A stretch of DNA of 64,000 nt from Plotosus lineatus (Eukaryota > Chordata > Actinopteri > Siluriformes > Plotosidae). Numbering within the stretch: position 1 is the first letter of the stretch; the number at the start of each line of letters is the position of its first letter. Made by a program: the position numbers and the translations under genes. Shown here piece after piece: positions 1 through 20,148 of the stretch. The DNA lies in the NCBI GenBank assembly GCA_024760905.1, contig CM045729.1, positions 44,934,580 to 44,998,579 on the forward strand, given 5' to 3'. The notes beneath the pieces are model-generated. The model saw only the letters and a list, made by a program, of their open reading frames with translations, ran no database searches and was not told the origin of the DNA.

Positions 1-93
1 GCTAAATTTTACTTACTTTATGTGACCAGAATAGTTGTGCTAACTCCTTGGATTAAAACATTGTCTTACTCTTATGATTGTTTTTATTTCCAG

Positions 94-2413
94 ACTGATT
101 TCGACAAACAGACTCAGACACAAGGTGAACACAAAGAAAGTGAGCTCAGTAAACCAGTTCCACCTTTACAGCCTGTGGATGAGAACAGCAAAACATCTCA
201 CACCAGCATCATATCACCATTACTGCCATCCTCCTCCTCTTCCTCATCATCATCATCATCATCATTGTTCTCTTCCTCATCAGGATATATTACATCTACT
301 TCAGTGGGCATAAATCCCCAGCCCAATCTTGATGTAATCTTAGGTAACCAAATAACTAAATAAAATGATATAGCATACTGTACTTGATTATATATATATT
401 TATATACACAAACCCAATTCCAAAAAAGTTGGCACACTACACAAATTGTGAACAAAAACCGAATGCAATGATGTGGAAGTGCCAAATTTCAATATTTTAT
501 TCCGAATAGAACATACATGGCAGGGTCAAAAGTTTAAACTGAGAAAATGTATCAGTTTAAGAAAAAATGTTGATTTTAAATTCCATGGTGTCAACAAATC
601 TTAAAAAAGTTGGCACAGGCAACAATAAGAGGCTGGAAAAGTCAATTGCACTTATAATGAACAACTGGAAGACCAATTACCACTAATGAGGTCCATTGGA
701 AACATACTGGAGTATAAAAAGAGCTTCTCAGAGTGGCAGTGTCTCTCGGAAGCGAAGATGGGTAGAGGATCACCAATTCCCCCAATGTTGTGCAGAAAGA
801 TAGTGGAGCAATATCAGACAGGTGTCTCCAAGCGAAAATTTGCAAATACTTTGAAGTTATCATCATCTATAGTGCATAACATCGTCCAAAGATTCAGAGA
901 ATCTGGAACAATTTCTGTGTGTAAGGGTTAAGGCCAAAAAAGCATACTGGATGCCCGTGATCTTCGGGCCCTTAAACGGCACTGCACCACAAACAGGAAT
1001 GCTACTGTAAGGGAAATCACAGAATGGACTCAGCAATGCTTCCAGAAACCATTATTATCATTGTGGATGCTTATATAGCGCAATTTCATACACACGTATG
1101 CTCAATGCACATGAGATCCCAGCGCTCCCTGCGCTCCAGGTACCCGTCGCCACTGTGCGGCACCAGTTGTTTGTGCCCCCCCATGGCTTCATTCCCTGAC
1201 TGATGTATACGTACATGTATATGTGTATATAATATCAATAAATACATATTCAACGCTATGAATGCCTATAATAACAATTAAACATTCAAAAATAATGCAT
1301 AACATGTCAATAAAATATAAATACACACACATACAGACGAGCACGCGCGCGCACACACAGATGCGCACCTCATAAAAATGTAAGTAGTTTTGCTGTGTTG
1401 TTTTTTGTTTTTGTTTGTTTGGGTTTTGTTTTTTTTAATCATTGTCTGTTTTGCAGCATTTTCCTAAACTTTTCCCCTATTTTTCTTTAACTTCTTTATT
1501 TTTTAATATTTCAATGAATATTTTTGAAAAACCTGCAATGCACTGAAGCCACAGAAACTGAAGCACAAAATAGAGAGGGATCACTATATTCAGGTTCTAG
1601 AACAGCATATGCTGCTATCCAGACGTTATCTCTTTCAGAGAAGACCTTGCATTTTTCAACATGATAAAGCCACTACATGCGGCATTAATGACAACATCAT
1701 GGCTGCGTAGGACAAGGATCCGGGTATTGAAATGGCCAGCCTGCAGTCCAGATGTTTCACCTATAGAGAAAATTTGGCGCATCATAAAGAGGAAGGGCAA
1801 CAATGAAGGCCCGAGATAGCTGAACAGTTCGAGACCCGTATTAGACAAGAATGGGACAGCATACCTATTTCTAAACTTGTCTCCTCGTCCACAGACGACT
1901 GCAGACTGTTGTAAGAAGAAGAGGTGATGCCTCACAGTGGTGAAAATGGCCTTGTCCCAACTTTTTTGAGATTTGTTGACACCATGAAACTTTAAAATAA
2001 ACATATTTTTCCCTTAAAATGATACATTTTCTCAGTTTAAACTTTTGTCCTGCCATCTATGTTCTATTCGAAATAAAATACTGACATTTGGCACTTCCAC
2101 ATCATTGCATTCAGTTTTTATTCACAATTTGAATAGTGTTCCAACTTTTTTGGAAACCGGTTTGTATATGTAATATACAAGTAAAAATAAAAGGACAGAA
2201 AAAATACTTTCTATTTAAAACTTCATTTTCACTACAGATCTGTTTCGAGGGGTGGTGAAACTATCCTCTCTCTGGTTTCACCACCCCTCGAAACAGATCT
2301 GTAGTGAAAATGAAGTTTTAAATAGAAAGTATTTTTTCTGTCATTTTATTTTTACTTATATTTGCTCTACGAAAAAGTATTGAGCACTCTCTGACGGAAG
2401 AATCTACTCAGAA

Positions 2414-2500
<87 letters not shown>

Positions 2501-3182
2501 CACACGTGTGTGTGCAAATATTTTATTCATAGCTTTAAAGGGCTTAGCTAAACGATATTAGCAGTTTTGTGTGATGTATTCTAATAATATATATATATAT
2601 ACTATAGCACATGTGTTTATGTTATACAAGCTAAGACCACAAGTTGTTTTGTGTATACAGTACTTAACCCTGTGGCACCCCATGTTGTAAATGTGCAACA
2701 AATTCTAATTAGAATTTTCCCATGTTGCTTTCTATGACTGGGCTCTACAGAGTAAAGTGCAAATGTTGTTGGGGGGGGCGTTGCATGTGTCCTCTATTCT
2801 TGTGTAAATATCCACTTTCCTCCTACAGTCCAAAAACATGCACAGTAGGCTATCCACTGTTACAAATTACCCCTAGGTTTGAGTGTGAAATGTTGGAAGT
2901 GTTGGCCCTGCAATGAACTGGAAAAGTGATCAGGCTCATTTTTATACAGAAACTGAATTTTGCTCGCTTTACAAGGTTTGTAATATATTGTATGCAGGTC
3001 CTTTGGATCCTCGATGCTCTCATGGCCTGAGTCAGGGCACCTGCCTAGAGTACGTCATCCGCTGGTACTATGACAAACGTGCAAACTCCTGTGCCCAATT
3101 CTGGTATGGAGGATGCAAAGGCAACGAGAACCGCTTTGAAACTGAGGATGAATGCAGGAAAACATGTGTTCTCACAAACTGA
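94..3182 (+). CDS. Collagen XXVIII-like alpha chain, last two coding exons (Kunitz domain)
   Basis: Two exons are seen: 94-343 and 2998-3182 (stop TGA 3180-3182). The first follows a pyrimidine-rich AG at 92-93 and ends at a GTAACC donor with one base of a Gly codon; the second starts after GCAG with the other two bases, so the phase closes. Exon 1 encodes a low-complexity linker with a run of about 12 Ser. Exon 2 encodes one Kunitz/BPTI domain with all six cysteines, the WYYD stretch and the FWYGGC motif, ending a few residues after the last Cys. A single C-terminal Kunitz domain with this spacing is the hallmark of collagen XXVIII, a secreted von Willebrand A/collagen protein of the matrix around nerves. 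The residue after the second Cys (P1 in inhibitors) is Leu, so trypsin-type inhibition is not expected. The collagen part lies upstream of the window. Which fish paralogue (col28a1 or col28a2 type) is not decided; other Kunitz-ended matrix proteins are a less likely alternative. Confidence 0.8.
229..285 (+). repeat. Coding microsatellite (TCC/TCA)n encoding poly-Ser
   Basis: A run of tcc/tct/tca triplets inside the first collagen-like exon codes for about 12 consecutive serines just upstream of the Kunitz exon. Because the unit is three bases, length changes keep the reading frame. Confidence 0.8.
407..2164 (+). mobile_element. Tc1-like DNA transposon, decayed, carrying a nested repeat
   Basis: Long terminal inverted repeats of about 210 bp run inward from 407 and from 2164; both contain the motif ccaaaaaagttgg near the end and again near the inner border. 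TA lies at the right end. A helix-turn-helix N-terminus of a Tc1 transposase starts near 759 (reads MGRGSPIPPM) and stops at 931. The C-terminal part, with the conserved text of the third catalytic region in broken frames, lies at 1620-1920. About 540 bp in the middle (about 1050-1592) is foreign and replaces part of the transposase. It lies in the last intron of the collagen-like gene. Confidence 0.8.
1195..1587 (+). repeat. Partial copy of the CAGGGATCCCTC-ended repeat (MITE-A) inside the Tc1
   Basis: Matches the right-hand part of the dispersed repeat seen in fuller form at 14953-15811 and 52725-54290: the tgatgtatacgtacatg stretch, the CA-rich block, the T-rich block and the end agagagggatcacta. 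The left terminus is missing. Confidence 0.65.
2179..2357. repeat. Near-perfect long palindrome (83-bp arms, 13-bp spacer)
   Basis: Left arm 2179-2261 and right arm 2275-2357 are reverse complements with a single mismatch (position 2193 against 2343). The spacer 2262-2274 is C/T rich. It begins 15 bp after the end of the Tc1 element, is not that element's TIR, and has no relation to the other repeats here. Confidence 0.92.
2418..2493. repeat. Compound microsatellite (TC)n(TA)n
   Basis: Uninterrupted tc dinucleotides pass directly into ta dinucleotides in the last intron of the collagen-like gene. Confidence 0.95.
2795..2930 (+). repeat. SINE-derived fragment
   Basis: Contains the block around ccaaaaacatgcacagtaggct followed by tgttggccctgcaatgaactgg, which recurs at 38640-38780 and 48236-48310. 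It stops shortly before the Kunitz exon. Confidence 0.6.
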
Positions 3183-4242
3183 GGTACAGTATACTACCCA
3201 AAGCCCAAATCTAACTTCATTCAAGTTCAACAGTGTATCTCAGTACTGTCAAGCTGAACATCTATGTGTTTCATCTTTTTCTTCAGTGAATATCTGCTAA
3301 TCTACATTTCCACATTTCTTTTTTCATCAGGTTAAAAAATTACAAAACAAATGGAAAGGCATGGAGGTTTTTTTTTTTTTTAACTCTCACCTTCTGCCAT
3401 GAAACAACCCTTGGAATATTACCCTCCTTTCAGCAAGTTCAGAAAATATGTTTAACAAAAGTGAAAGAGAAAATAGAATCCAAAGCTAATATTACTGTGA
3501 TTACATGCTCTGTACTAGAGCAGTGCTTATGAAGTAACTCAGTCTGTTCTCTTTCGCTGAACTGCACAAATAACTCATCTCCTGATATACCTCATTTATT
3601 TTATTCACCTTCTTGGTACCCTGTTGGGTTTCCTGCACTGTTCAATTAATCTTTATCATTTGTACAACCGGTTTTCGAAATTTTGTTATATATATATACA
3701 TATATAAAAATATATGTTGATATGCAAAGTTACAGTTAAGTCTATGAATTATTATACTAAAGGCTTTTGTCATGTAGCATAATTATTTCTAACCATGAAT
3801 TAATAAGAGTGGTTAACTTGATAGACTTTTTTTTAATAGAAAACTGGGATTTTTATTCTTTACTTGGTATGTTTGGAGCAAGACGATGGAAAAAATACTT
3901 TTTATTATTACTTGCCATTCATGTTAACTGTAATATCTTAATTGTGATTAATGTTAGAAATAGAAGTGAGTACAATTTGTATGACTGATTCTTTTGCATT
4001 TTTTTTAAATACACGCAAGTGTTATTCGCACTTTGTGTCAGCGTGTGTCTTGTTTTGCTTACAGGTTGTACAGTCTTCATCAAGGTGTTTAAATTCTAGA
4101 CAAGACCTACTATATACACTCACCAGCCATGTTATTAAGAACACATACACACTTGCTCATTCATACGGCTATTCCAGCAGTCATGTTTCAGTAATGAACT
4201 GGAAATAACAATGCAGTCGGTCAAAAACTACCAGTTAATATA
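3183..4242 (+). other. Probable 3' UTR of the collagen-like gene, then unassigned DNA
   Basis: No further coding signal is seen after the stop at 3182. No AATAAA is obvious within the first several hundred bases, so the transcript end is not set. A short fragment of a fish repeat (cactcaccagccatgttatt, about 4119-4200) precedes the next transposon. Confidence 0.4.
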
Positions 4243-5874
4243 CAGTTGTCTTAAAAATAATAGCAGTTTGTTTTAATCAGTGAATAAAGCTCAAAATCCT
4301 TATAATAGATTTTATTTCCACACACATATGCATTCTTAAAACTACACATTCTATTCCAAATCAAAGCACAAAGAAAAATGTGTTATTCCCTTTAAGAAAT
4401 TGAAGAAAAGTGAATATTAGACAAAAAATAGCAGTGTCTATTTTATTCTTTACAAACGCAAACATTCAACGTATAAACTGAAAATGGTTTAAGATTTTGC
4501 TTGCCATTGAATCACTGAACTAATATTAGTTGTATAATCACGGTTTCAGAGAACCGCTGTATATCCGTGTTGTGTCAACCAACTTCTGGTACCTGTGAAC
4601 AGGTTTTCCAGCCCAGGATGATTGGACTACATTCCATAGTTATTTTGTATTTCTTGGTTTTGCCTCAGAAGCTGCATTTTTTTTGTCATATCACAAGTTT
4701 TCTATTGGATTAAGGTGCGGGGATTGTGCCAGCCACTCCGTGACGTCAATGTTGTGGTCTGGAACCACAATGTTGCACATTTACTGGTGTGTTTGGGGTC
4801 ATTGTCTTGTTGGAACCATCATTTCAAGGGGTTCCACTTCAGCATAAGGCAGCACGACCTCTTCAAATATTCTGATGGATGCAAACTGATCCATGATCCC
4901 TGGTATGCGATAAATTGGCCCGACACTATAGTATGACAAACGTCCCTATATCCTGATGCTTGAGCCACCATGATTCATTGTCTTCACAGTGTACTGTGGC
5001 TTGAATTCAGTGTGTGGGGGGGGTTGTCTGACAAACTGTCTCTGGCCACTAGACCCCCCCCCCCCCAAAAAAAAAAAAAAAAAACCAAACAAACTTTCAT
5101 CATTCCACAAAATGTTGTGCTGTTTCTCTTTAGTCCAGTCAGTGAGCTCTTTAGAAAATTGTAAGCTCTACAGCACATGTATTTTTTCAACAGTGGGATT
5201 TTTCAGAGGTATCTTGCCAATAGCTTGCCTTCACATAGACGTCCTGTAATTGTAATAGTACTCACAGGTCACGTTAGACCTTCATTGGTCTTCCTGGAGC
5301 TTATGGTTGGCTGAGTCCTTGGCATTTTGTTTAATCTTTAGTATATTTGAACAGTCATTCATTTTCACTTTGTCCACATCTTTCAGGTTCTGGTTGAAAT
5401 TTTAAAGCATTTGTGATCATTTTAGCTGAGCAGCCAATCATTTTCTGCACTTCTTTATATATTGTCTCCCTCTCCAATCAACTTTTTAATAAAGGTATGC
5501 TGTTTTTCTGAACAATGTCTGGAACGACTCATTTTCCTCAGAATTTCAGAGAGAAGTGCTCTGTAACCAGCATGTACAACAGTTGCTGCCTTCCTTCCTT
5601 AAATAAGGGCAATAACTGACACCTGTTCTTCAAAGAATGAATGACGTCACTAATTGAACTAACACTGATATTATTTTGAACACACCCATTTCAATTAGTA
5701 ATTCAATTATACAGAATCAGTACTATGCAGGTCATGACTGTTGGGTCTGTTGGATTCTATTCATCCACTACACCTGTTAGTAAATTATTTGCCATGTAGA
5801 TTTTTTTTTTCCCTCTCAAAAACAGTGATTGATCAGGTTAGTGATGTCTGACCGCTATTATATTGAACACAACT
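4243..5874 (-). mobile_element. Tc1-like transposon (second family), decayed
   Basis: The ends are inverted copies of a terminus beginning cagttgtgttcaaaataat (left end cagttgtcttaaaaataat after a TA; right end attatattgaacacaact). Relics of a transposase are readable on the minus strand in the middle (about 4700-5600) but are broken by stops and a C(10)A(18) tract at 5054-5083. A truncated relative is at 24983-25836. It sits between the collagen-like gene and bbs5. Confidence 0.7.
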
Positions 5875-6329
5875 TAAACTTTATATTAGAGAGGAAATGT
5901 GAAACTAATATAATGTACTTGTTAGTTCCAGACAGGCTGATTTGAGTGTTTCAGAAACAGCTGATCTCTTGAAATAATCACAACAGTCTCTAATGTAATC
6001 TAGAAAACGGAGTGAAGAAATTAAGTACCAGTAAGTGGATGTTCTATGCGTAAAAGCACCTTTGGAGATATCAGAAAATAATGGCTAGGTCTCCGAACAC
6101 AATACGTTGAAACACAAGGTGAGTCGGCTCACATTCAGTTCCATTCCTGTTAGCCTATTACGGTATGTAATCTTTATCAGTGCAGTCAGATCAAGTCCTG
6201 CCCAACCCACTGGCCTTTTTGTTCTGTCAACTTAGCAACTTTGATTAAGACTTATGCTCATTCAGCACAATCGTGATATCATATCTATCTATTTATCTAT
6301 ATTGCCATTCCACACCCCATGATGCATTG

Positions 6330-6605
6330 GGCTATTTTTTGTGGTTTCTGTTGCGATGTAGGTTTTCCTGCGTGGCTCCTAGAGAAACAGTCATCCACCC
6401 TCATATGCACTGCTGTGGGAAAAATAGGGTGGCCAGTTGACCTAATATGTATGTCTTTGGACTGATGGAAGAAACTGGAGCACTTGGAGGAAATCCATGC
6501 AAGTATGTGAAGAACATTGAGCCCACTGACCAAGGGGCTCAAACTCGGGACCTTCTTGCTGTGACTTGAGAGTGCTAACCACTGCCCCATGTTATCATGT
6601 GTCAA
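6330..6605 (-). repeat. tRNA-headed SINE relic, minus strand
   Basis: Read on the minus strand it starts with the tRNA-like text of a SINE head (atggggcagtggttagcactctc, then a degenerate B box before gagcccc). It continues into the block containing the conserved phrase that precedes catatgtaggt. Similar relics occur at 7381-7675, 12836-13180, 18486-18650 and 22838-23215. Confidence 0.55.
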
Positions 6606-7012
6606 AGCATGTATAATTTATTCATTCTTTAACTAAACCACCTATCTGTGAGAGTTGTAGGGAAAGCTGGGGTCAATCCCTGATGACTTTTGGTGAGAGA
6701 CAATAGTCAAATGAAGCCCTAACACAAACAGTCATTCATAAGCACATTCATATTTTGAGAAATTTAGAATAAAAGCACAAAGGCCCTTTTACCCTTGTTT
6801 TAAGAACAATAAATAAAAATACTTTTTTGAATGATTATCTTGAGAACCATACAAGCGACATTGATTTTCACCTTGAATATGACCTATTTTGTGTGCTTCC
6901 TATCTACTGTTAGTGTTGTGGAAATACAAAAATAAAATAAATAAATTCAATAATATGACTTTTTTTATATGCTCTTGACCTACAGAATATGACTTCTATC
7001 TTTATAATTGGT

Positions 7013-7365
7013 AAATGGGCAATGGTGGTCCAGTGGAAAGGTGCTGGATTACTGATCCCAGGGTTTGGGGCTCAAGCCCCACTGTCAATGGTTGTCACTG
7101 CTGTCCCACAGTGCAGCTAACTGAGTTGTCAAAGGCCATCCATGCCTGTCACTGTCTATGGTGAGAATCATGTAAAAGAACCATTACAGTATCACTTTCG
7201 TCAAAAGTAGGCTGCAAAGCTGTCAGTGCGTTTCTGTCCTGCGATGGCCTGGCGAGCCGTCCAGGGAGTAGTCTGCCCTCGCCCAAAGTCAGCTGAGATG
7301 GGCACCACCCTCCCGACGACCGTAAATAGGATGAGGAAGTTAAAAAAAAAATAAATGAATGAATA
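7013..7365 (+). mobile_element. tRNA-headed SINE, type B tail
   Basis: The head carries an A-box-like TGGTCCAGTGG and a B-box-like GGCTCAAGCCC. The shared body follows (cagctaactgagttgtcaaa, then ctgtctatggtgaga). The type B tail begins at tgcgatggcctggcgag and ends in A/T-rich gaatgaa repeats. Several close relatives are listed below. Confidence 0.8.
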
Positions 7366-7380
7366 TACCTGCATTTGCAG

Positions 7381-7675
7381 AACACAGGAGCCTATCTCAG
7401 CTGACACTGGGTGAAGGCGAGGCACACCCTAAACAGCTTGCCAGACCATTTGCTGGCTGACACCTATAAGCACTCACACTTGCATGCACACCTAGGGGGA
7501 ATTTGGAGCAGCCAATTAGCCTAATGTCCATGACTTTAGATTGTGGGAGTACCGAGAGAAAACCCACAAGGGGGGCAAGGAACTCTCCACACAGAAACGC
7601 CGAAGGATGGAAATGAAACCCAGAACCTTCTCGTTGTGAGGTGGATATGTAAACCAATACGTCACTATGCTGCTT
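7381..7675 (-). repeat. SINE relic, minus strand
   Basis: Matches the reverse of the second SINE family: a type-B-like tail region at 7390-7460, then ttggagcagccaattagcct, and a tRNA-like head at about 7620-7675. Confidence 0.55.
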
Positions 7676-7855
7676 TATCCTTTACACATTTGTGTATACA
7701 GTACTTAGACAATGCATTTTTTTTTGAAAAGTTTAAATACCAAGAAATGCTTACATAAGCATCCAACCGAATTTAAATCAACTAAATTGTGACATCTATT
7801 GTTTTTGAAAAAAAAATTCCATTCGCCTGAAGAATCGCCATCCTGCTTGCCGTAT

Positions 7856-7884
7856 CACGTGCTGTGCTGTGTTACCACAGTGAC
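7856..7884 (+). promoter_or_regulatory. Putative bbs5 promoter: E-box plus X-box-like RFX site
   Basis: CACGTG at 7856-7861 is a perfect palindromic E-box. GTTACCACAGTGAC at 7871-7884 matches the 14-bp X-box layout (GTNRCC, two bases, RGYAAC) with a single mismatch in the second half-site. The pair lies 117-145 bp upstream of the bbs5 ATG in a locally GC-richer stretch. RFX factors drive ciliary genes through X-boxes, and BBS genes are known targets. Direct binding here is inferred. Confidence 0.55.
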
Positions 7885-8000
7885 GCGGGGACGCTGGTCT
7901 TCAAATCCTCTTATCCTTTAATGAGAGACTCTTCTCATTTGAAAATCTCACTCACAGGGCTGAACTCGTATTTTGTTTGCAGCGAGTTGACAGGCTGATT

Positions 8001-17088
<9,088 letters not shown>

Positions 17089-17280
17089 GAAGATGAAATT
17101 ATACTTAAATATTAATGATCCGCGTACCATAACTTGTTATTCAGGAAAGTATTTACAGGCTAAATTAAGACGTGGCAGTTTGTTTAATTGTTTAATGTTT
17201 CGAGACATTTGTATCTAATATCTAGTTGTATTTATTTCCAGACTAATTTATTATTTTGTACATTGTGTATATAAGATGAA

Positions 17281-17290
17281 AATAAATAAA
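17281..17290 (+). terminator. bbs5 polyadenylation signal (candidate)
   Basis: AATAAATAAA about 190 bases after the bbs5 stop is the first clear hexamer on this strand; a second AATAAA is near 17330. Confidence 0.55.
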
Positions 17291-17579
17291 CTGCTCAGAA
17301 ATGACCAATGTATAATTCATTTTCCTATAAATAAATCAGTTGAAGGATGAAATGACTGGATCAAATATTTATAAGCCATGACCTTTATAGGTATCAAAAC
17401 AGCGACTTGCCGAACTGGTTACTCTTACCAGGACTGCTGGGAGACTTGTGCCTTTCTTAGCCAATTCTGGACAAAGGTGGGGTACACCATGAAAATTTTC
17501 ACCAGACCATTACAATCATTGCAAACACAACCATTCACACTCGCAGCCCGGGGTCAGAGTGTGGAAGAGCCAGCTAGCC

Positions 17580-18479
17580 CAGGGGTCGGGAAGCTTTTTG
17601 ACTAAGAGAACCAAAAATAAACACATTTTAAAATCTAATCCTCTGAGAGCCATATACTAGTATATATATTAATACTGAATACAACTAAATGGAAAAAGAA
17701 GACCAACAATTTTAGAGTATAATAAGACTGATTTTTTTTAAAACAACAATGTTATAACAGTATTTATTAATAAGAAAAGTACTTTTTACTGTTAATGCGA
17801 CTTCTGGTGCTGCATGGTTTTGCTGATGGCTTTGTAGTCTGGTTCATACGTGCTGAGGTTCACTTTCATGCAGACATTTAGGCTTCCATCTATTAAACGT
17901 GACCGCAGGTTGGTCTTGATGTTTTTAATGTGTGAGAAGGACTGCTCGCGTACACATGTGGAGCCAAACATGGTCAATACGGCACGACTCACACACTGCA
18001 GTGTTTGGTATGTGACCGGAAGCGCGTCCCAAGTTTTGGCAGTCAGATGGTCTGCAGGTTGAAGTTTATCCGTGTCTGTCCATTTGTGTTTTACTTGCCA
18101 GTTCTGCTTGGCCTCAAGCAAATGAGAGGATCAAAAATTAGGGAAATTTACCTCTTAACCCAAAAACAACTTGCGCAATCTGTTACGTATAATCCAATAA
18201 AATTAGAGTTTCAAGGTATCGGACCTGCCCACACACTGGAGTACAGAAAGGATTGGCTCTCCGCTGCGCGCCACAGCGACAAGTGGCGTTGAAAATAGAT
18301 TTATAGATTAAAATGTGTGAGATTTATTTATCTGTTTTTGTTTTATTTGATGGGATTTTTTTGTATTTTTATTTAAAGAACAGCGAAATTAAGTATTAGT
18401 CATTCTGTTAATAAAGGCCACCCGATTTATCCGAGAGCCAGATGCAGTCATGAAAAGAGCCACAGGTTCCCGACCCCTG
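17580..18479 (-). mobile_element. hAT element with transposase C-terminal remnant
   Basis: A perfect 8-bp TSD agctagcc lies at 17572-17579 and 18480-18487. TIRs are CAGGGGTCGGGAA (left) and TTCCCGACCCCTG (right). On the minus strand 18121-17792 encodes about 109 residues (core TMFGSTCVREQSFSHIKN, end MQHQKSH), which looks like the C-terminal dimerisation region of a hAT transposase. The 5' two-thirds of the transposase is absent, so the 900-bp copy is non-autonomous. Confidence 0.9.
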
Positions 18480-18485
18480 AGCTAG

Positions 18486-18650
18486 CCTAATGTGCGTGTC
18501 TTTAAACTATTGGAGGAAACCGGAGTACCCAGAGGAAACCCACACAAGCACGGGCAGAACTTGAAAAATCCACATAAAAAACACCCAGGCCTGGGAATCA
18601 AACCCAGGACCTTATTGCTGTGAAGCGGACATGCTCACCACTGTGCTGTA
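18486..18650 (-). repeat. SINE relic, minus strand
   Basis: Carries the conserved string around gaaaccggagtacccagagg and the antisense tRNA-like end (ctcaccactgtgctgta). It directly abuts the hAT TSD. Confidence 0.6.
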
Positions 18651-19317
18651 AAAAGGTGATATTTTTGTTATTAGACTGCAATAAACATTGAGCAACAGCA
18701 TCCGTTTCATGTGTATATTTAGTTGTTAATGCATGTAGGCCAGAATATTCGGTGGCCTTAAACAATAGACATCATGAAGCTATTTTAAATTGTGTCAATA
18801 TGGCTGAGGATTTTTAGCCACCAGCTCAGTAGCATAGATTAACAGTTCCAACAGCTGCTACCGGCTGACCTGTAAGCTGCGGAAGGTCAGCTCATAGGAA
18901 AAGCACTCAACATGTGAGTCTAAACCTGGACCCCACAGAGACATCTGAATGAGTCAGCATCAGGACAAGCTGATTAAGGGATGTGTACCATTGTCTGTTT
19001 TCGGATCATGACACATAATTAAGGTTTCCAAAATACATATACTCCTCCAGTTTTAGATCACTCCCATTTTCTGAGTTTTTATTCAAATGGACACATTTTA
19101 ATCTTTCAGTTAACTCTGAAACTAAAGCATAGGAAAATAAAATGATTGGGAAGCACCAGTGCAGTGGGCTTTAAGTTTGGAGACTGTGATGCTATTCTAT
19201 GATTCAAAGCTCTGGTTCTTTTTGCCTAAAGCAGTTCTGAAATACTGCTTACCTTTAATCCTTTTCAGTTCATTCACTGGACTTTCACTGGTCAGATTTC
19301 AATAAATCTGATAAAAC

Positions 19318-19329
19318 AACATTATTATT

Positions 19330-19365
<36 letters not shown>
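19318..19365. repeat. (ATT/AAT)n microsatellite
   Basis: Short att run followed by about 11 aat/taa units. Confidence 0.9.
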
Positions 19366-19366
<1 letters not shown>

Positions 19367-19411
19367 TGGGGTGTCCTAAAATTTTTAACGTTTAGTTTAG
19401 CCCTCAGTTTC

Positions 19412-19736
19412 TCACTGGTGGCCTGGTGGTATAGGTGCTGGATCAGTGATCCTAAGGTTGGGGGTTCAAGTCCCACTCTCAACGGGTTGTCACTGTCCCC
19501 CCCAATTAAGCTGGCCATGTCTCTCACTGTGTATAGTGTGAGGCTCATGTAAAAGAACCATTGCTGACCTTCAACAAGAGTAGGCAACATGGCCGTCAGC
19601 ATGTTTCCGCCCTGCGATGGCCTGGCGAGCTGTCCTGGGTGTACCCTGCCCCCACCCAGAGTCGGGTGGGATGGGCACCAGCCTCCCCATGGCCCTAATT
19701 AGGATTAAACGGTTACAGAAAATGAACGACGAATGA
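19412..19736 (+). mobile_element. tRNA-headed SINE, type B tail
   Basis: Head tggtggcctggtggtatagg, B box ggttcaagtccc, shared body and tail ending ggttacagaaaatgaacg. It lies about 180 bp upstream of the predicted klhl41 control elements. Confidence 0.82.
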
Positions 19737-19921
19737 ACTTTTAACAGATATTTATAGACTCAATCTCTGACCAGTTCATGATTCACTTAATATGATGTGT
19801 AGAATTTTATTAGGACAATAAACGCAATTTGACATATGTAATCCTCCTCACTTGAGAATGTGAATAGTTCAGAAATAATTACCTTGCTCATGGAGCACAG
19901 TTGTTTCTTTTCATCTTCGAA

Positions 19922-19995
19922 CAGCTGCCTAATGTGACCATTTTCTAATCTGGCCAACCCGAATTCTTTCTGTCTGTGTTGAGGGCTAAATATAG
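19922..19995 (+). promoter_or_regulatory. Putative klhl41 muscle promoter: E-box and MEF2/TATA-like element
   Basis: CAGCTG at 19922-19927 is a myogenic-type E-box. CTAAATATAG at 19986-19995 fits the MEF2 consensus YTAWWWWTAR at every position and could also act as a TATA box, placing a start near 20020. klhl41 is a striated-muscle gene, so the pairing is sensible. Function is inferred from motif and position only. Confidence 0.5.
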
Positions 19996-20106
19996 AGTGG
20001 CAGGGTTAAACTGCACCAGCTTCTGTCTTTGCTCGGAGTCAACTCAAGCTATTGCTACAAAGATAGCGAGAGAAGTGAAAGCATTGCAAGCCCAACATCT
20101 TTACCG

Positions 20107-20109
<3 letters not shown>

Positions 20110-20138
<29 letters not shown>
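20110..20138. repeat. (AC)n microsatellite in the klhl41 5' leader
   Basis: About 14 ca/ac units end 10 bases before the start codon at 20149. Confidence 0.9.
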
Positions 20139-20144
<6 letters not shown>

Positions 20145-20148
20145 TGAG

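Noticed and set aside
2722..2997. Coding sequence upstream of the Kunitz exon in the same frame
   Set aside because: A pyrimidine-poor but valid AG at 2996-2997 and matching phase with exon 94-343 define the exon start; 2795-2930 is SINE sequence.
5054..5083. C-run/A-run tract as a recoding or frameshift site
   Set aside because: It lies in a decayed Tc1 element with no intact frame on either side.
20029..20148. N-terminal extension of klhl41 reading through the CA repeat
   Set aside because: It has no ATG (the in-frame start would be TTG), would add Thr-His repeats, and the orthologous protein starts at 20149.
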